A stretch of DNA of 64,000 nt from Caulobacter sp. BK020 (lineage in GTDB: Bacteria > Pseudomonadota > Alphaproteobacteria > Caulobacterales > Caulobacteraceae). The stretch covers positions 48,703 through 112,702 of the forward strand of contig NZ_SLZL01000015.1 in the NCBI RefSeq assembly GCF_004342605.1. The letters are read 5' to 3'. Below are positions 45,369 to 53,432 of this stretch, piece by piece. The notes below the pieces were generated by a model that ran no database searches, was not told the origin of the DNA, and saw only the letters and a list, made by a program, of their open reading frames with translations. A program made the position numbers and the translations under genes. Numbering within the stretch: the first letter of the stretch is position 1; each line of letters begins with the position of its first letter.

Positions 45369-46124
45369 ATGAGCCGACCCGTCGCCGGGATCATCTGCTG
45401 CACTCGCACGGTCGGGATCGAGCCGGCCCAGGCGGTGATGAACCGCTATGTCGCCTCGGCCATGCGCTACGCCGACGCCGCGGCCCTGCTGGTCCCGTCG
45501 ATGCCGGAGCTGATGAAGGCCTCCGACGTCGCCGCCCGCCTGGACGGCCTGATGCTGACCGGCAGCCCCTCCAACCTGGCCCCCGCCCTCTACGGCCAGG
45601 ACGTCGCCGACGCCCCGGGGCCGTTCGACGCGGGACGCGACGCCATGACCGCCGACCTGATCCAGGCCATGCTCGACCTGGGCCGGCCGGTGTTCGGGGT
45701 CTGCCGCGGCTTCCAGGAGATCAATGTCGCGTTCGGCGGCACGCTGCGGCGGGACATGGCGACCAGCCCCGACCTGATCGACCACCATGCGCCGGACGAC
45801 GTGCCCTTCGACAGCATGTTCGACCACGTTCACGCCGTGCAACTCGCCAAGGACGGCGTGCTGGCCACGGCCCTGGGCGTCCAGGCCGCTGTCGTCAACT
45901 CCGTGCACTACCAGGGCGTCGATACGCTCGGCGAAGGTCTGGAGGTCGAAGCCTGGTCCGAAGACGACGTGGTCGAGGCCTTCTCCGCCACCGTCAACGG
46001 CGCCCCGGTCCTGGCCGTCCAGTGGCATCCCGAATGGAAGACCGACCGCAACCCGCAGAGCCAGGCGTTCTTCGACCTGTTCGGCCGCGCGCTGCGGGGC
46101 GAGGGCCTGCGCCCTCCCGCCTAA
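45369..46124 (+). CDS. puuD: Gamma-glutamyl-GABA hydrolase (class I glutamine amidotransferase-like)
   Basis: A 251 aa enzyme of the PuuD group, which splits gamma-glutamyl-GABA to glutamate and GABA. The nucleophile Cys is in VFGVCRGFQEINVAFGG (near 116) and the catalytic His and Glu are in VQWHPEW (near 220). It also carries MLTGSPSNLAPALYG, typical of the family. The start is ATG at 45369; a GTG lies immediately before it. It follows the transporter ATPase in the same direction. Confidence 0.9.
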   Translation: MSRPVAGIICCTRTVGIEPAQAVMNRYVASAMRYADAAALLVPSMPELMKASDVAARLDGLMLTGSPSNLAPALYGQDVADAPGPFDAGRDAMTADLIQAMLDLGRPVFGVCRGFQEINVAFGGTLRRDMATSPDLIDHHAPDDVPFDSMFDHVHAVQLAKDGVLATALGVQAAVVNSVHYQGVDTLGEGLEVEAWSEDDVVEAFSATVNGAPVLAVQWHPEWKTDRNPQSQAFFDLFGRALRGEGLRPPA

Positions 46125-46126
46125 AT

Positions 46127-46230
46127 CCGCTCATCCCGGCGAAAGCCGGGACCCAAGCCGAGCCGGCGGCGAGCATCCGGAACGAAACCACAAGCGCCGC
46201 TTGGGTCCCGGCTTTCGCCGGGATGAGCGG
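46127..46230. repeat. Family B inverted repeat, copy 7
   Basis: A complete copy starting 3 bases after the puuD stop codon and ending 30 bases before the next aminotransferase. Confidence 0.92.
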
Positions 46231-46259
46231 AAATAAAAGAAGACCCAGGAGCCCAGCAG

Positions 46260-47666
46260 ATGACCGCCCCGATCCGCAACCACGACATCGCCGAGCTCAA
46301 GCGCCTGGACCTGGCCCACCACCTGCCGGCCCAGGCCGACCACAAGGTCATCGCCCAGCTGGGCGGCAGCCGGATCATCACCCGGGCCGACGGCGTCTAC
46401 ATCCACGACGGCGAGGGCCACCAGATCCTGGACGGCATGGCCGGCCTGTGGTGCGTCAATGTCGGCTACGGGCGCGACGAGCTGGCTAAGGCGGCCTATG
46501 ACCAGATGCTGGAGCTGCCCTACTACAACACCTTCTTCAAGACCGCGACGCCGCCGCCCGTGAAGCTGGCCGCCAAGATCGCCGAGAAGATGGGCGGCCA
46601 CCTGACCCACGTCTTCTACAATTCGTCGGGCTCGGAGGCCAACGACACGGTCTTCCGCCTGGCTCGACACTATTGGAAGCTGAAGGGCCAGCCGGACCGC
46701 AAGGTCTTCATCAGCCGCTGGAACGCCTATCACGGCTCGACCGTGGCCGGGGTCAGCCTGGGCGGCATGAAGCTGATGCACCAGCAGGGCGACCTGCCGA
46801 TCGCCGGCGTCGAGCACGTGATGCAGCCCTACAAGTTCGGCGAGGGCTTCGGCGAGGATCCGGCCGCCTTCCGCGATCGCGCGGTGCAGGCCATCGAGGA
46901 CAAGATCCTGGAGGTCGGCCCCGAAAACGTCGCGGCCTTCATCGGCGAGCCGGTGCAGGGGGCCGGCGGGGTGATCATCCCACCGGACGGCTACTGGCCG
47001 GCGGTCGAGGCCCTGTGCCGCAAGTACGGGATCCTGCTGGTCTGCGACGAGGTGATCTGCGGCTTCGGGCGGTTGGGCCAGTGGTTCGGCCACCAGCACT
47101 ACGGGATCAAGCCGGACATGATCGCCATGGCCAAGGGCCTGTCGTCCGGCTACCTGCCGATCAGCGCCGTCGGGGTGGCCGACCACATCGTCGCCGAGCT
47201 GCGCGACAAGGGCGGCGACTTCATCCACGGCTTTACCTATTCGGGCCATCCGACCTGCGCGGCCGTGGCCCTGAAGAACCTGGAGATCATCGAGCGCGAG
47301 GGCCTGGTCGAGCGCACCCGCGACGACACCGGCCCCTACCTGGCGAAGGCCCTGGCCAGCCTGAACGACCACCCGCTGGTCGGCGAGACCCGCTCGCTCG
47401 GTTTGATTGGGGCTATCGAGATCGTGCGGGAGAAGGGCACCAACCATCGCTTCCTCGACAAGGAGGGCGAGGCCGGGCCGATCGTCCGCGACCTGTGCAT
47501 CAAGAACGGCCTGATGGTCCGCGCCATCCGCGACAGCATCGTCTGCTGCCCGCCGCTGATCATCACCCACGCCCAGATCGACGACCTGGTGGGGATCATC
47601 CGCAAGTCGCTGGACGAGGCCGAGCCGGTGCTGCGGGCGTTGAAGCCGGAGGCGGCGGCGGGGTGA
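46260..47666 (+). CDS. Class III putrescine/omega-amino acid aminotransferase (SpuC-like)
   Basis: A 468 aa PLP enzyme. Family motifs: HHLPAQADHKVIAQLGGSRI at the N-terminus, MAGLWCVNVGYGR, the cofactor loop FYNSSGSEANDTVF, YHGSTVAGVSLGG, LLVCDEVICGFGRLGQWFG, and the Schiff-base Lys in DMIAMAKGLSSGYLPISA (near 288). These agree with SpuC-type putrescine or polyamine:pyruvate aminotransferases. The start is ATG at 46260. It lies between puuD and the toxin-antitoxin pair. It offers a transamination route to 4-aminobutyraldehyde beside the glutamylation route. Confidence 0.92.
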   Translation: MTAPIRNHDIAELKRLDLAHHLPAQADHKVIAQLGGSRIITRADGVYIHDGEGHQILDGMAGLWCVNVGYGRDELAKAAYDQMLELPYYNTFFKTATPPPVKLAAKIAEKMGGHLTHVFYNSSGSEANDTVFRLARHYWKLKGQPDRKVFISRWNAYHGSTVAGVSLGGMKLMHQQGDLPIAGVEHVMQPYKFGEGFGEDPAAFRDRAVQAIEDKILEVGPENVAAFIGEPVQGAGGVIIPPDGYWPAVEALCRKYGILLVCDEVICGFGRLGQWFGHQHYGIKPDMIAMAKGLSSGYLPISAVGVADHIVAELRDKGGDFIHGFTYSGHPTCAAVALKNLEIIEREGLVERTRDDTGPYLAKALASLNDHPLVGETRSLGLIGAIEIVREKGTNHRFLDKEGEAGPIVRDLCIKNGLMVRAIRDSIVCCPPLIITHAQIDDLVGIIRKSLDEAEPVLRALKPEAAAG

Positions 47667-47680
47667 GGGTTCGAGAGACC

Positions 47681-47704
47681 GTGAAACTGTGATACTGTGA
47701 AACC
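47681..47704 (+). promoter_or_regulatory. Three tandem 8 bp repeats abutting the antitoxin start
   Basis: GTGAAACT, GTGATACT and GTGAAACC follow one another without gaps, and the ATG of the antitoxin comes directly after. No Shine-Dalgarno is visible in this stretch. This may be the binding site for toxin-antitoxin autoregulation and/or a leaderless start. Confidence 0.55.
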
Positions 47705-47941
47705 ATGAAAAACATTACAGTCTCCATCGACGACGAGACCTATCGGCGGGCGCGGACGAAGGCCGCGAAACAGGACACGTCCGTCTCGGCCATGGTGCGA
47801 AAGTTCCTGGTCGACATCGCAAAGGACGAGAGCGACGAGTTCGAGCGTCTCAGAGCGCTCGAAACGGCTCTTCGCGCCGAGATTTCGGACTTCAGCGGCG
47901 CCGACCGCCTTCCCCGCGACGAACTATACGATCGCCGCTAG
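47705..47941 (+). CDS. vapB: Ribbon-helix-helix-type antitoxin (VapB-like)
   Basis: A 78 aa protein. The N-terminal MKNITVSIDDETYRRARTKA is a typical ribbon-helix-helix DNA-binding strand and helix, followed by SVSAMVRKFL. The rest is charged and would wrap the toxin. The toxin gene starts right after its stop codon (TAG, then ATG). Direct repeats lie against the start codon and may be the operator. GC and codon use are slightly lower than in neighbours, in line with an acquired module. Confidence 0.88.
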   Translation: MKNITVSIDDETYRRARTKAAKQDTSVSAMVRKFLVDIAKDESDEFERLRALETALRAEISDFSGADRLPRDELYDRR

Positions 47942-48358
47942 ATGCCTGTTTTCTTCGACACCAACATCCTGCTCTACGCGGCCGGCAATGTGGTGGCCGA
48001 GACGGAAAAGCGCGACATCGCGCTGGCGCTGCTGACGCGAAGAGACGGCGTGCTATCGGTGCAAGTGCTGCAGGAGTTCTTCGTGCAGGCGACGCGGCCC
48101 TCTCGGCCCGATCGGCTGACCGAGGATCAAGCGGCCCGGTTCGTCGAAAGCTGGACCCGCTTCACGATCCAGGACAACACCCTGACCACGCTGCGTTCAG
48201 CTCTAGGGATCAGGGCGCGGTACGGTTTCTCCTACTGGGACAGCGCCGTCGTGGCCGCCGCGCGCGTCGCCGGCTGCACCGAACTGTTCACCGAGGATCT
48301 CTCGCACGGCCAGGTCGTCGAGGGTGTCCGCATCGTCAACCCATTCCAGCCCGACTAA
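47942..48358 (+). CDS. vapC: PIN-domain toxin (VapC-like ribonuclease)
   Basis: A 138 aa PIN-fold RNase. The conserved acidic residues are Asp in FFDTNILLYA (near 6), Glu in VLQEFFVQATR (near 44), Asp in YWDSAVVAAA (near 99) and Asp in LFTEDLSHGQ (near 118). These coordinate Mg/Mn for RNA cleavage; in VapC families tRNA is the usual target. It is co-transcribed with the antitoxin, with zero spacing. The pair sits between two polyamine genes and breaks up the locus. Confidence 0.92.
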   Translation: MPVFFDTNILLYAAGNVVAETEKRDIALALLTRRDGVLSVQVLQEFFVQATRPSRPDRLTEDQAARFVESWTRFTIQDNTLTTLRSALGIRARYGFSYWDSAVVAAARVAGCTELFTEDLSHGQVVEGVRIVNPFQPD

Positions 48359-48386
48359 ACTTCCATAAAGCGCGAGGAGCGCCCCC

Positions 48387-49787
48387 GTGAAGTACAAGGA
48401 AAAGAAGTCCAAGCCCGCCCCCAAGACCACGCGCGGCGTGGCCTCCCTCGACGACGCCAAGGACTGGTTCTCTCGCCAGAATATCGAGGAGATCGAGTGC
48501 GTCGTGCCCGACCTGGCCGGGGTGGCGCGGGGCAAGATCATGCCGGTGCGCAAGTTCCTGGGCGCGCCGTCGATGAACCTGCCGCTGGCGGTGTTCTACC
48601 AGACCATCACCGGCGACTTCCCCGAGTTCGAGGGGGCGGTCAACGCCGTGCAGTCCGACACCGACATCTTCCTGACCCCGGATCTCGCCACCCTGGCCGT
48701 AGTGCCCTGGGCCCAGGATCCGACCGCCCAGGTGATCCACGACGCCTTCCACCCGGACGGCCGGCCGGTCGAGGAGAGCCCGCGCCAGGTGCTGCGCCGG
48801 GTGGTGGCCCTCTATCGCGAGAAGGGCTGGGATCCGGTGGTGGCCCCGGAGATCGAGTTCTACCTGGTCGACAGGAACACCGACCCCGACTACCCGCTCA
48901 AGCCGCCGATCGGCCGCTCGGGCCGGCCGGAGACCGGCCGCCAGGGCTATTCGATCGCCGCGGTCAACGAGTTCGACGCCCTGTTCGAGGACATGTACGA
49001 ATATTCCGAGCGCCAGGGCCTGGAGATCGACACCCTGATCCACGAGAGCGGCGTGGCCCAGATGGAGATCAACCTGCGGCACGGCAATCCGCTGGAACTG
49101 GCCGACCAGGTGTTCATGTTCAAGCGCACCATCCGCGAGGTGGCGCTGGAGCACGAGATCTACGCCACCTTCATGGCCAAGCCGATGGCCGCCGAGCCCG
49201 GCAGCGCCATGCACATCCACCAGTCGATCCTGGGTCCGGACGGCGAGAACCTGTTCTCCGACCCCAAGTCCGGCGACGCCACGCCGCTGTTTTACGCCTT
49301 CATCGCCGGCCAGCAGCGCTACCTGCCGGCGATCATGGCCATCCTGGCGCCCTATGTGAACTCCTACCGGCGGATCGCCCGGGACTCGGGGGCGCCGGTC
49401 AACACCCAGTGGGGCTACGACAACCGCACCTGCGGCCTGCGCGTGCCGCCGTCCGACCCGGCCAACCGCCGGCTGGAGAACCGCATCCCCTCGTCGGACG
49501 CCAATCCGTACCTGGCCATCGCCGCGACCCTGGCGGCCGGCTACCTCGGCATGACCCAGAACCTGTCGCCCACCGCCCCGGTCGACACCGACGCCAGCGT
49601 GCGCGGCATCGAGCTACCCCGCAGCCTGCTGGAGTCGGTGATGCTGTTCGAGGAGGCCAAGCCCCTGGTCGAGATCCTGGGCGCCACCTTCTGCTCGGCC
49701 TACGCCACGGTGAAGCAGGCCGAATACGAGACCTTCATGCGCACCATCAGCCCGTGGGAGCGGGAGTTCCTGCTGCTGAATGTGTGA
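48387..49787 (+). CDS. puuA: Gamma-glutamylputrescine synthetase (glutamine synthetase family), paralogue 2
   Basis: A 466 aa GS-fold ligase that would join glutamate to putrescine. Motifs: DLAGVARGKIMP near residue 35, PEIEFYLVDRNTDPDYPLKPPIGRSGR (metal Glu and PuuA-like loop), TFMAKPMAAEPGSAMHIHQS, APYVNSYRRIARDSGAPVNTQWGYDNRT and ENRIPSSDANPYLA. It is closer to PuuA than paralogue 1 at 39270. The start is GTG at 48387 with GAGGAG about 9 bases upstream. puuB follows after a short repeat. Confidence 0.9.
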   Translation: MKYKEKKSKPAPKTTRGVASLDDAKDWFSRQNIEEIECVVPDLAGVARGKIMPVRKFLGAPSMNLPLAVFYQTITGDFPEFEGAVNAVQSDTDIFLTPDLATLAVVPWAQDPTAQVIHDAFHPDGRPVEESPRQVLRRVVALYREKGWDPVVAPEIEFYLVDRNTDPDYPLKPPIGRSGRPETGRQGYSIAAVNEFDALFEDMYEYSERQGLEIDTLIHESGVAQMEINLRHGNPLELADQVFMFKRTIREVALEHEIYATFMAKPMAAEPGSAMHIHQSILGPDGENLFSDPKSGDATPLFYAFIAGQQRYLPAIMAILAPYVNSYRRIARDSGAPVNTQWGYDNRTCGLRVPPSDPANRRLENRIPSSDANPYLAIAATLAAGYLGMTQNLSPTAPVDTDASVRGIELPRSLLESVMLFEEAKPLVEILGATFCSAYATVKQAEYETFMRTISPWEREFLLLNV

Positions 49788-49800
49788 GGCCTCGAAATCA

Positions 49801-49824
49801 CCTTCTCCCATTGGGAGAGGGTGA
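49801..49824. repeat. Family E fragment
   Basis: CCTTCTCCCATTGGGAGAGG plus GTGA; its GGGAGAGGG serves as the ribosome-binding site of the next gene. Confidence 0.7.
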
Positions 49825-49825
49825 G

Positions 49826-51121
49826 ATGAACACCGGCCATCCCGCGAGCTGGTACGCCGCCACCGCCACGCCATTCCCCGCCCTGCCCGCCCTGCGGGCC
49901 GACACCCGCGCCGACGTCTGCATCGTTGGCGCGGGCTATACCGGCCTCGGCGCGGCGCTGGCGCTGGCCAGGCGCGGCGTCTCGGTGGTGGTCCTCGAGG
50001 CCGCCCAGGTCGGCAGCGGCGGCAGCGGCCGCAATGGCGGCCAGGTGCATACCGGCCAGCGCAACGACCAGGCCTGGCTGGAGAAGACGATCGGCCGCGA
50101 CGACGCCCTTCGGCTCTGGGCCATGAGCCAGGACGCCCGCGCCCATCTGCTGGCCCTGATCGCCGAACACCAGATCGCCTGCGGCTTTCGCCCCGGCATG
50201 ATCCACGCCCGCCACCGCAAGGGCGGCGAGGCGGAGGACGCCGCGCACATCGACTTCATGCGGAGCCGCTACGGCTACGACCAGCTGGCCCTGGTCGGCG
50301 AGGCCGAGTTGGCGGACGAGCTGGGGACCGACGCCTATCACGGCGGCCTGGTCGACCACGGCGGCGGCCACCTGCATCCGCTGAACCTGGCCCTGGGGAT
50401 GGCGCGGGCGGCCATGGCGGCGGGGGCGGTGATCTTCGAGCACAGCCGCGCCGCGGCCTGGCGGCGCGAGGGCGGGGCGATCTTGGTGGACACCGCGCCC
50501 CATCAAGGAAAGGGGGGCCGGGTGACCTGCGACCAGCTGATCCTGACCGGCGACGGCTACCTGGACGATATCGCCGGCGGCGCGGCGCGCGCCCGGGTGA
50601 TGCCGATCAACAACTTCATCCTGGCCACCGAGCCGTTGGGAGAGCGGGCGGACACGATCATCCGCAGCAACGCCGCCGTCGCCGACAGCCGGTTCGTGAT
50701 CAACTACTTCCGCAAGAGCCCCGACGGCCGGCTGATCTTCGGCGGCGGCGAGAACTACCGGCCGGGCTTTCCACCGGACCTCAAGGCCTTCGTGCGGCGA
50801 CACATGCTGAAGGTCTATCCGGGCCTGGCCGACGTCGAGGTGACCCACGCCTGGGGCGGGACCCTGGGCATCACCGTCCACCGCGCGCCGTTCGTCCGCG
50901 AGCTGGCCCCCGGCGTGCGGATCGCCGCCGGCTATTCGGGCCAGGGGGTGATGCTGGCCCCCTGGTTCGGCAAGCTGCTGGCCGACGCGGCCCTGGGCGA
51001 CCGGCAAGGCCTTGACCTGCTGGCCCGCCTGCCCGTCCCGCCGTTCCCCGGCGGCCGGCTGCTGCGCTGGCCGCTGACCGTGGCCGGGCTGAGCTGGTAC
51101 GCCCTGCGCGACCGGATGTGA
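49826..51121 (+). CDS. puuB: FAD-dependent oxidoreductase (gamma-glutamylputrescine oxidase-like)
   Basis: A 431 aa flavoenzyme of the DAO family. The N-terminus has SWYAATATPFPALPALRADT, typical of PuuB/OrdL. The FAD motif is VCIVGAGYTGLGAALALARRG, then VVLEAAQVGSGGSGRNGGQV. The C-terminal part includes NYFRKSPDGRLIFGGGENYR and the late motif IAAGYSGQGVMLAPWFGKLLAD. It would oxidise gamma-glutamylputrescine to the aldehyde. The ATG at 49826 is chosen; the reading frame further upstream overlaps puuA in a different frame. It follows puuA by 38 bases, as expected for the Puu pathway. Confidence 0.92.
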   Translation: MNTGHPASWYAATATPFPALPALRADTRADVCIVGAGYTGLGAALALARRGVSVVVLEAAQVGSGGSGRNGGQVHTGQRNDQAWLEKTIGRDDALRLWAMSQDARAHLLALIAEHQIACGFRPGMIHARHRKGGEAEDAAHIDFMRSRYGYDQLALVGEAELADELGTDAYHGGLVDHGGGHLHPLNLALGMARAAMAAGAVIFEHSRAAAWRREGGAILVDTAPHQGKGGRVTCDQLILTGDGYLDDIAGGAARARVMPINNFILATEPLGERADTIIRSNAAVADSRFVINYFRKSPDGRLIFGGGENYRPGFPPDLKAFVRRHMLKVYPGLADVEVTHAWGGTLGITVHRAPFVRELAPGVRIAAGYSGQGVMLAPWFGKLLADAALGDRQGLDLLARLPVPPFPGGRLLRWPLTVAGLSWYALRDRM

Positions 51122-51185
51122 CCGCCGCCGCACGGGCCAGGAGAGAAGGCTTGGGGCCCGCCGCGCTCTCCGCGTACAAGGGCCC

Positions 51186-51965
51186 ATGGCCATCACCGAC
51201 CTTCGTCCGTCCAAGCCCGCCCCGATCAGCGTCAACGCCCTGATCCTGACGGGGATTTTCGCCGCCCTGACCTTCGCCCTGGCGCGGATGGACCAGCCGC
51301 CCGGCGTGCTGACCTTCGCCTTCGTGGTGGTGGGCTGGATCCTCAGCGTGGTGGTGCACGAGTTCGCCCACGCCTATGTGGCCTACAAGGCGGGCGACCA
51401 CACGATCGCCCAGAAGGGCTACCTGACCCTGGACCCGCTGAAATACACCGACCTGGGGACCAGCCTGGTGCTGCCGCTGGTGGTGCTGGCCATGGGCGGG
51501 ATCGGCTTTCCCGGCGGGGCGGTCTATCTGCGCGACGACCTGATGCGCAGCCGGCGCGGGCGGGCCCTGGCCTCGCTGGCCGGGCCGCTGGGCACCCTGG
51601 CGGTGCTGGTCGGCCTGGCCGTCTGCCTGGCCGCCGACCGGGCGTTCGGCGTCGAGACCAGCCCGCTGTCGCGCGCCGCCGCCTTCCTGGCCTTCCTGCA
51701 GGGCTTCGCCCTGGTGCTGAACCTGCTGCCCCTGCCCGGCCTGGACGGCTTCGGCGTGATCCGCCCCTACCTGCCGGCGGCGGTCCAGCAACAGGCCCAG
51801 AAGGTGGGCGGGCTGGTGTTCATCGGCCTGTTCCTGGCGATCTTCTTCATCCCCGGGGTCAACCACGCCCTGTTTCGCGTGGTGCTGACGATCACCGACC
51901 TGTTCGGCGTCTCCCGTCCGGACATCGGCGCGGGCTACGGGGCGTTTCGGTTCTGGGAGGGGTGA
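51186..51965 (+). CDS. Site-2 protease family (M50) membrane metalloprotease
   Basis: A 259 aa polytopic inner-membrane protein. The zinc-binding HEFAH motif is in VVVHEFAHAYVAYKAG (near 57-61), and the second metal motif is in LVLNLLPLPGLDGFGVI near 180-195 (Asp ligand). About five or six hydrophobic segments. There is no PDZ domain, so it belongs to the small M50 group rather than RseP. Substrate unknown. The start is ATG at 51186. It stands alone after puuB. Confidence 0.9.
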   Translation: MAITDLRPSKPAPISVNALILTGIFAALTFALARMDQPPGVLTFAFVVVGWILSVVVHEFAHAYVAYKAGDHTIAQKGYLTLDPLKYTDLGTSLVLPLVVLAMGGIGFPGGAVYLRDDLMRSRRGRALASLAGPLGTLAVLVGLAVCLAADRAFGVETSPLSRAAAFLAFLQGFALVLNLLPLPGLDGFGVIRPYLPAAVQQQAQKVGGLVFIGLFLAIFFIPGVNHALFRVVLTITDLFGVSRPDIGAGYGAFRFWEG

Positions 51966-51969
51966 AAAC

Positions 51970-51992
51970 GCCCTCTCCCAGAGGGAGAGGGG
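51970..51992. repeat. Family E fragment
   Basis: CCCTCTCCCAGAGGGAGAGG lies between the convergent stop codons of the site-2 protease and the chemoreceptor-like gene, and could serve as a terminator stem. Confidence 0.6.
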
Positions 51993-51993
51993 T

Positions 51994-53088
51994 TCACGCC
52001 GCGCTCAGTCTTCCCGCTGTCGCCGGCTGCTGCGCCTCCGCCGTCTGGACCAGGCAGCCGTACCAGCCCAGGCCGCGATAGGTCTCGTAGCCGGGGGTCA
52101 GGGCGTAGCCGATGGTGCGGTCGCCGTCGGCGTAGCTGGCCATGTCGCCGCCCGAGGTGTCGAGCTTGAAGGTCTCCTCCAGCACGCCCTTGCCGTCCGA
52201 GCTGGCCAGCACCCGGTGGTTCTGGTCCAGCAGCAGCACGCGCGAGCGGGCCTTCTCTTCGTCGGTCAGGCGCACGCCGTCGACCACCGCCTGGGCCTGG
52301 GGCTTCCAGTCGAAATGCACCCCCAGCACCCCCAGCACCCGGCCGCTGGCCTGGCCGCCCTCGCGGATGGCCGTGGCGTAGGTGGCGACCGGGGCGTCGT
52401 TCAGGGCCTTGACCCGCTGGATGTCGCAGACCGTGAAGTCGTCGCCCGACCGGGTGCGCAGGGCGTCGCGGAACCACGAGGCCTCGGCGACCGAGGTGTT
52501 GCGGGCGGCCGGATAGCGGTCGGGCCGGCCGCTGGCGATCACCCGGCCCGACGGGTCGGCGATCCACAGGTCCAGATAGACGGTGTAGGCGTCGAGGATC
52601 ACCTTCAGCCGCTGGCTGGCGTAGGCGGAGGCCTCGCGCGACGGCGCGGCCACGCAATCGACCACGGCGCTGTCGGTGGCCCACCAGCGGACGTCGCAGG
52701 TGCGCTCATAGAGGTTGCGGTCGATGATCTCGATGGCGTTCAGGGCCAGGTCGACCAGGCGCTGGCCGCGCAGGTGGGACAGGATCGCCCCGCCGATCGC
52801 AGTCAGCTCGTCGAGGTCGGCGCGCACCTGGCTCTCCAGGGCGGCGGCCACCATGTCGATCTGGGTGGAGATGGTCTTGAACTCCTCGGCGACGATCGCG
52901 AAGCCGCGTCCCGCCTCGCCGGCCCGGGCGGCGACGATCAGGGCGTTGATCGCCAGCATCTTGGCCGAGCGGTTGACATAGGCGATCTCGCCGATCTTCT
53001 CGCCAGCCACCGCGCTCAGCCGCTCGCTGAGCTCCAGGATGCGTTCTGGGCGGAGGCTGGCGTCGTCGCTCGCCGAAGGTCCTGCCAT
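51994..53088 (-). CDS. Soluble methyl-accepting-type protein with C-terminal Cache domain
   Basis: A 364 aa cytosolic protein with no signal peptide and no membrane segment. Residues about 30-75 contain a chemoreceptor signalling-tip sequence (MLAINALIVAARAGEAGRGFAIVAEEF), but only a short helical region around it (about 15-130) instead of the usual long four-helix bundle. Residues about 165-345 look like a Cache sensor (YLDLWIADPSGRVIASG, SVAEASWFRDAL, RVLGVLGVHFDW, RVLLLDQNHRVLASSDG, YRGLGWYGCLVQ). Sensor after signalling tip is the reverse of classical receptors. It may couple to a Che cluster or another partner. The start is ATG at 53088. Confidence 0.85.
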   Translation of the reverse strand: MAGPSASDDASLRPERILELSERLSAVAGEKIGEIAYVNRSAKMLAINALIVAARAGEAGRGFAIVAEEFKTISTQIDMVAAALESQVRADLDELTAIGGAILSHLRGQRLVDLALNAIEIIDRNLYERTCDVRWWATDSAVVDCVAAPSREASAYASQRLKVILDAYTVYLDLWIADPSGRVIASGRPDRYPAARNTSVAEASWFRDALRTRSGDDFTVCDIQRVKALNDAPVATYATAIREGGQASGRVLGVLGVHFDWKPQAQAVVDGVRLTDEEKARSRVLLLDQNHRVLASSDGKGVLEETFKLDTSGGDMASYADGDRTIGYALTPGYETYRGLGWYGCLVQTAEAQQPATAGRLSAA

Positions 53089-53432
53089 GGTGGTTTCCCC
53101 CGAAACCGGCGGCGGAAACCCGGGACAGCCGAATCACTCGCCAGACGAGCGAGAATGACACCGCCGTCAGGTTTCAGAAGCGGGGTCGGACAATCCGTCG
53201 CGCCCTCCGGTCGGTCCGGCGGTACGTGGCCCCGCGAAATGCGCGATCTGGCGGCAATCCTTGCCTGATTAATCATCAAGGGTTGAGGCTTGCATTCTAC
53301 AACCGCCGCAGCGAAACCTTGCCGGCCAGCAATGACACCGGTGGACAAGAATGCCCGGACCGGGGATGAATACCCCCGTCAACCGCTCATCCGGCGAACG
53401 CCGGGACGGGCGGAATAAAAGGGGGGAACCGC
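53089..53432. other. Divergent intergenic region, chemoreceptor-like gene / pectate lyase
   Basis: About 344 bases with no supported gene. A decayed half of a family B repeat (CCGCTCATCCGGCGAACGCC) lies at 53383-53411, just before the pectate lyase start. No clear promoter was fixed. Confidence 0.5.
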
